A DNA stretch of 24,104 nt from CAZSDW01 sp964605705 (GTDB lineage: Bacteria > Fidelibacterota > UBA2242): the NCBI GenBank assembly GCA_964605705.1, contig CAZSDW010000040.1, forward strand, positions 1-24,104. The letters run 5' to 3'. The notes under the pieces were generated by a model. That model was not told the origin of the DNA. It saw nothing but the letters and a program-made list of their open reading frames with translations, and did no database searches. A program made the translations under genes and the position numbers. Below, one piece after another: positions 22,690 to 24,104 of this stretch. Position 1 is the stretch's first letter, and each line of letters starts with the position of its first letter.

Positions 22690-23928
22690 ATGGATCTGAA
22701 AACAACCCTGAAAGCGTATTTTAAGGACAATTCCCCAGAGATTCGGCAGCGGATCATTGATCTGACTACCGAAATGTGTAAACATAAAACCGTTAACGTT
22801 GTTTCGGAAAAGTTGCCGGAGCATCCGTATCTGAAAATCCGCGGCGAAGAATGGCGGGTTGCGGAAATCGTCAAGCGGGAACTGGATCAGATGGGCATTC
22901 CTTACGAGGAGTTTGCCCGCATGGAAGGTCGCCCGAATGTCATCGGCAAACTCGGAAAAGACAGCAATGGTAAGCGTCTGTTGATGCCCGGTCATATGGA
23001 TATCGTACCGGCGGGCGAAGGCTGGGATACGGATCCTTATGAAGTCATTGAAAAAGACGGAATGTTGATCGGGCGCGGCACCCTGGACAATAAAGGTCCG
23101 CTGGCATCGATTATGGTTGCCGTTGAAGTGTTGAAAAAACTGGAAATCGATAAAGAACTTAATGGGCAGTTGATGATTGCCGCCCTTGCGGATGAGGAAG
23201 CCGAAGATCCCGACGGAATCGACTATGGAATCGGCTACCTGATGCAAGAGAAACTGGTTGAACCGACCTATTCGATCATTCCGGACATTGGTGAAAATAT
23301 GAAATCCATCGATATCGCCGAGAAAGGTCGCACGGTTTTCAAGATTACCGCCATCGGCAAACAGGCACACGGTTCCACGCCGGAACGCGGTATCAATGCC
23401 GTTTATATGATGGCAAAACTGGTCACTGAAATCGAGAAGTTGAAGTTTGACTATGAAGTTCACCCGGTGCTCGGACATCCGTCGTTGAACCTGGGTGAGA
23501 TTCAGGGCGGCGCCGCACCGAATATCGTTCCCGGAACCTGCACGATTTATATTGATATCCGCTCGGTGCCGGGTATGACCAAAGACGGTGTGATTGCCCA
23601 GCTGCAAAGTTGTGCTGATAAGGTTGAAAACGGGAAGTTCGAGATCAAGGTCATGTCCTGGAACGAACCCCATGCCATCAGTCCGAAAAATGAACTTGTT
23701 GATTCGATTCAGGCGAATGCCAAAGAAATCCTCGGTTTTGTCCCGGAACCGATCGGGCAGGGCGGCGGTACCTATGCCAAGACCCTCAATTTGAACAATG
23801 TCATGGCAGTCGGTTGGGGACCCGGCGACGATGAAGCTTTTCATGTTGCCAATGAATATATCGATATCCAGCAACTGGTTGATTTTGCGCTGCTGACCTG
23901 TCTCTGTGCCGTTGATTTGCTGAAGTAA
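22690..23928 (+). CDS. M20-family metallopeptidase
   Basis: 412 residues, standard for M20 (ArgE/DapE/CPG2/PepV-like) di-zinc amidohydrolases. All metal and catalytic residues are visible: GHMDIVPAG (His102, Asp104), GRGTLDNKGP (Asp133, bridging), ADEEAED (Glu169 general base, Glu170), IIPDIGE (Asp199) and DDEAFHVANEY (His385). The dimerisation domain spans ~210-325 (GKQAHGSTPERGINAV). These enzymes cut a C-terminal residue, dipeptide or acyl group in the cytoplasm; the exact substrate cannot be assigned. WDTDPYEVIEKDGMLIGRG suggests the dipeptidase/carboxypeptidase side. GAGGAG lies just upstream of the ATG. It is followed by a strong terminator. Confidence 0.92.
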   Translation: MDLKTTLKAYFKDNSPEIRQRIIDLTTEMCKHKTVNVVSEKLPEHPYLKIRGEEWRVAEIVKRELDQMGIPYEEFARMEGRPNVIGKLGKDSNGKRLLMPGHMDIVPAGEGWDTDPYEVIEKDGMLIGRGTLDNKGPLASIMVAVEVLKKLEIDKELNGQLMIAALADEEAEDPDGIDYGIGYLMQEKLVEPTYSIIPDIGENMKSIDIAEKGRTVFKITAIGKQAHGSTPERGINAVYMMAKLVTEIEKLKFDYEVHPVLGHPSLNLGEIQGGAAPNIVPGTCTIYIDIRSVPGMTKDGVIAQLQSCADKVENGKFEIKVMSWNEPHAISPKNELVDSIQANAKEILGFVPEPIGQGGGTYAKTLNLNNVMAVGWGPGDDEAFHVANEYIDIQQLVDFALLTCLCAVDLLK

Positions 23929-23950
23929 TCTTTAGTTGGCAGACATTAAA

Positions 23951-23989
23951 AAAAACCTTCCGAAGGTTTCTCCCCTTCGGAAGGTTTTT
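23951..23989 (+). terminator. Strong intrinsic terminator after the M20 peptidase gene
   Basis: A perfect 15-base inverted repeat: AAAAACCTTCCGAAG (23951-23965), a nine-base loop, then CTTCGGAAGGTTTTT (23975-23989). The T-run lies on the plus strand 22 bases after the peptidase stop. The matching A-run on the left arm would let it work in both directions. Confidence 0.92.
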
Positions 23990-24000
23990 GTATTTAATCG

Positions 24001-24104
24001 GGAGTCTTCACGAGCCCCGATTCATCGGGGCGAAGTGACCTGTATAACTGATTCGATAATCCTCAGGGGATTATCACAGTCGCTGCGCTTCTTCATAATG
24101 ACTG
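24001..24104. repeat. Palindromic dispersed-type intergenic repeat, cut by the window edge
   Basis: Two hairpins: GCCCCGAT-TC-ATCGGGGC (24014-24031, perfect eight-base stem with two central bases) and GATAATCC-TCAGG-GGATTATC (24055-24075, perfect eight-base stem). They are surrounded by GTCTTCAC, CGAAGTGACC and CAGTCGCTGCGCTTCTTC. This vocabulary (CGCTGCGCTTCTTCATAATGAC, reverse GTCATTATGAAGAAGCGCAG) resembles the non-coding dispersed repeats that many environmental bacteria carry between genes. Only one copy is in the window. Confidence 0.6.

Noticed and set aside
22618..23874. A 418-codon minus-strand frame opposite the M20 peptidase
   Set aside because: It is long but antisense to a peptidase with every metal ligand intact. 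Its composition (many His, Asn, Phe) is that of a complementary-strand shadow.

Overview
The window reads as ordinary chromosome of a Gram-negative-type bacterium of moderate GC (mid-forties by eye). The best fit is the FCB superphylum (Bacteroidota, Calditrichota, Marinimicrobia or KSB1-like lineages). The reasons are a very long secreted protein with fibronectin-like repeats and a lamin-tail domain, two ~800-residue FtsX/MacB-type permeases, a retropepsin-like lipoprotein, an RNase HII-YraN fusion and an IS200-like (RAYT) remnant with REP hairpins. This placement is inference; there is no rRNA or other phylogenetic marker. I see no tRNA, CRISPR array, intact transposon or prophage gene.

Layout. 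(1) 1-3939, minus: N-terminal 1313 residues of a secreted multidomain protein that runs off the left edge. (2) 4185-7628, minus: tight cluster of an OPT-family transporter, a stand-alone PqqD-like protein and an adenosine deaminase, the last two overlapping. (3) 7823-12885, plus: an RNase HII-YraN fusion, glycerate kinase, a CYTH/triphosphate-tunnel enzyme, aspartate kinase and an EamA/DMT permease. (4) 12886-13296: gene-free island holding a decayed RAYT reading frame (first ~19 and last ~27 codons joined in frame) and a string of short hairpins. Two of the hairpins form an inverted pair sharing a GTTAAC foot, like a bacterial BIME. (5) 13297-14813, plus: nitroreductase, acyl-ACP thioesterase and a small two-helix membrane protein. 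(6) 14903-22606: an envelope/signalling region. It has an FtsX-like permease (minus), a divergent seven-helix LuxR-type regulator (plus), a 37-residue lysine-rich protein (plus), a double-domain retropepsin-like lipoprotein (minus) and, divergent from it, a second FtsX-like permease (plus). (7) 22690-23928, plus: M20 metallopeptidase, followed by a strong intrinsic terminator and a palindromic dispersed-type repeat cut by the right edge.

How the genes may work together. OPT transporter, PqqD-like protein and adenosine deaminase look like one transcript, suggesting peptide or nucleoside salvage with an unexplained PqqD partner. The RNase HII-YraN fusion joins two genes often found side by side. 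The permease/regulator/retropepsin/permease region has no ABC ATPase, so the permeases must borrow one from elsewhere. The membrane-embedded LuxR protein is a candidate one-component sensor for that neighbourhood. Nothing here is a clear defence or biosynthetic system. The most unusual sequence is the RAYT/REP island, the RnhB-YraN fusion and the retropepsin/LuxR/FtsX neighbourhood.
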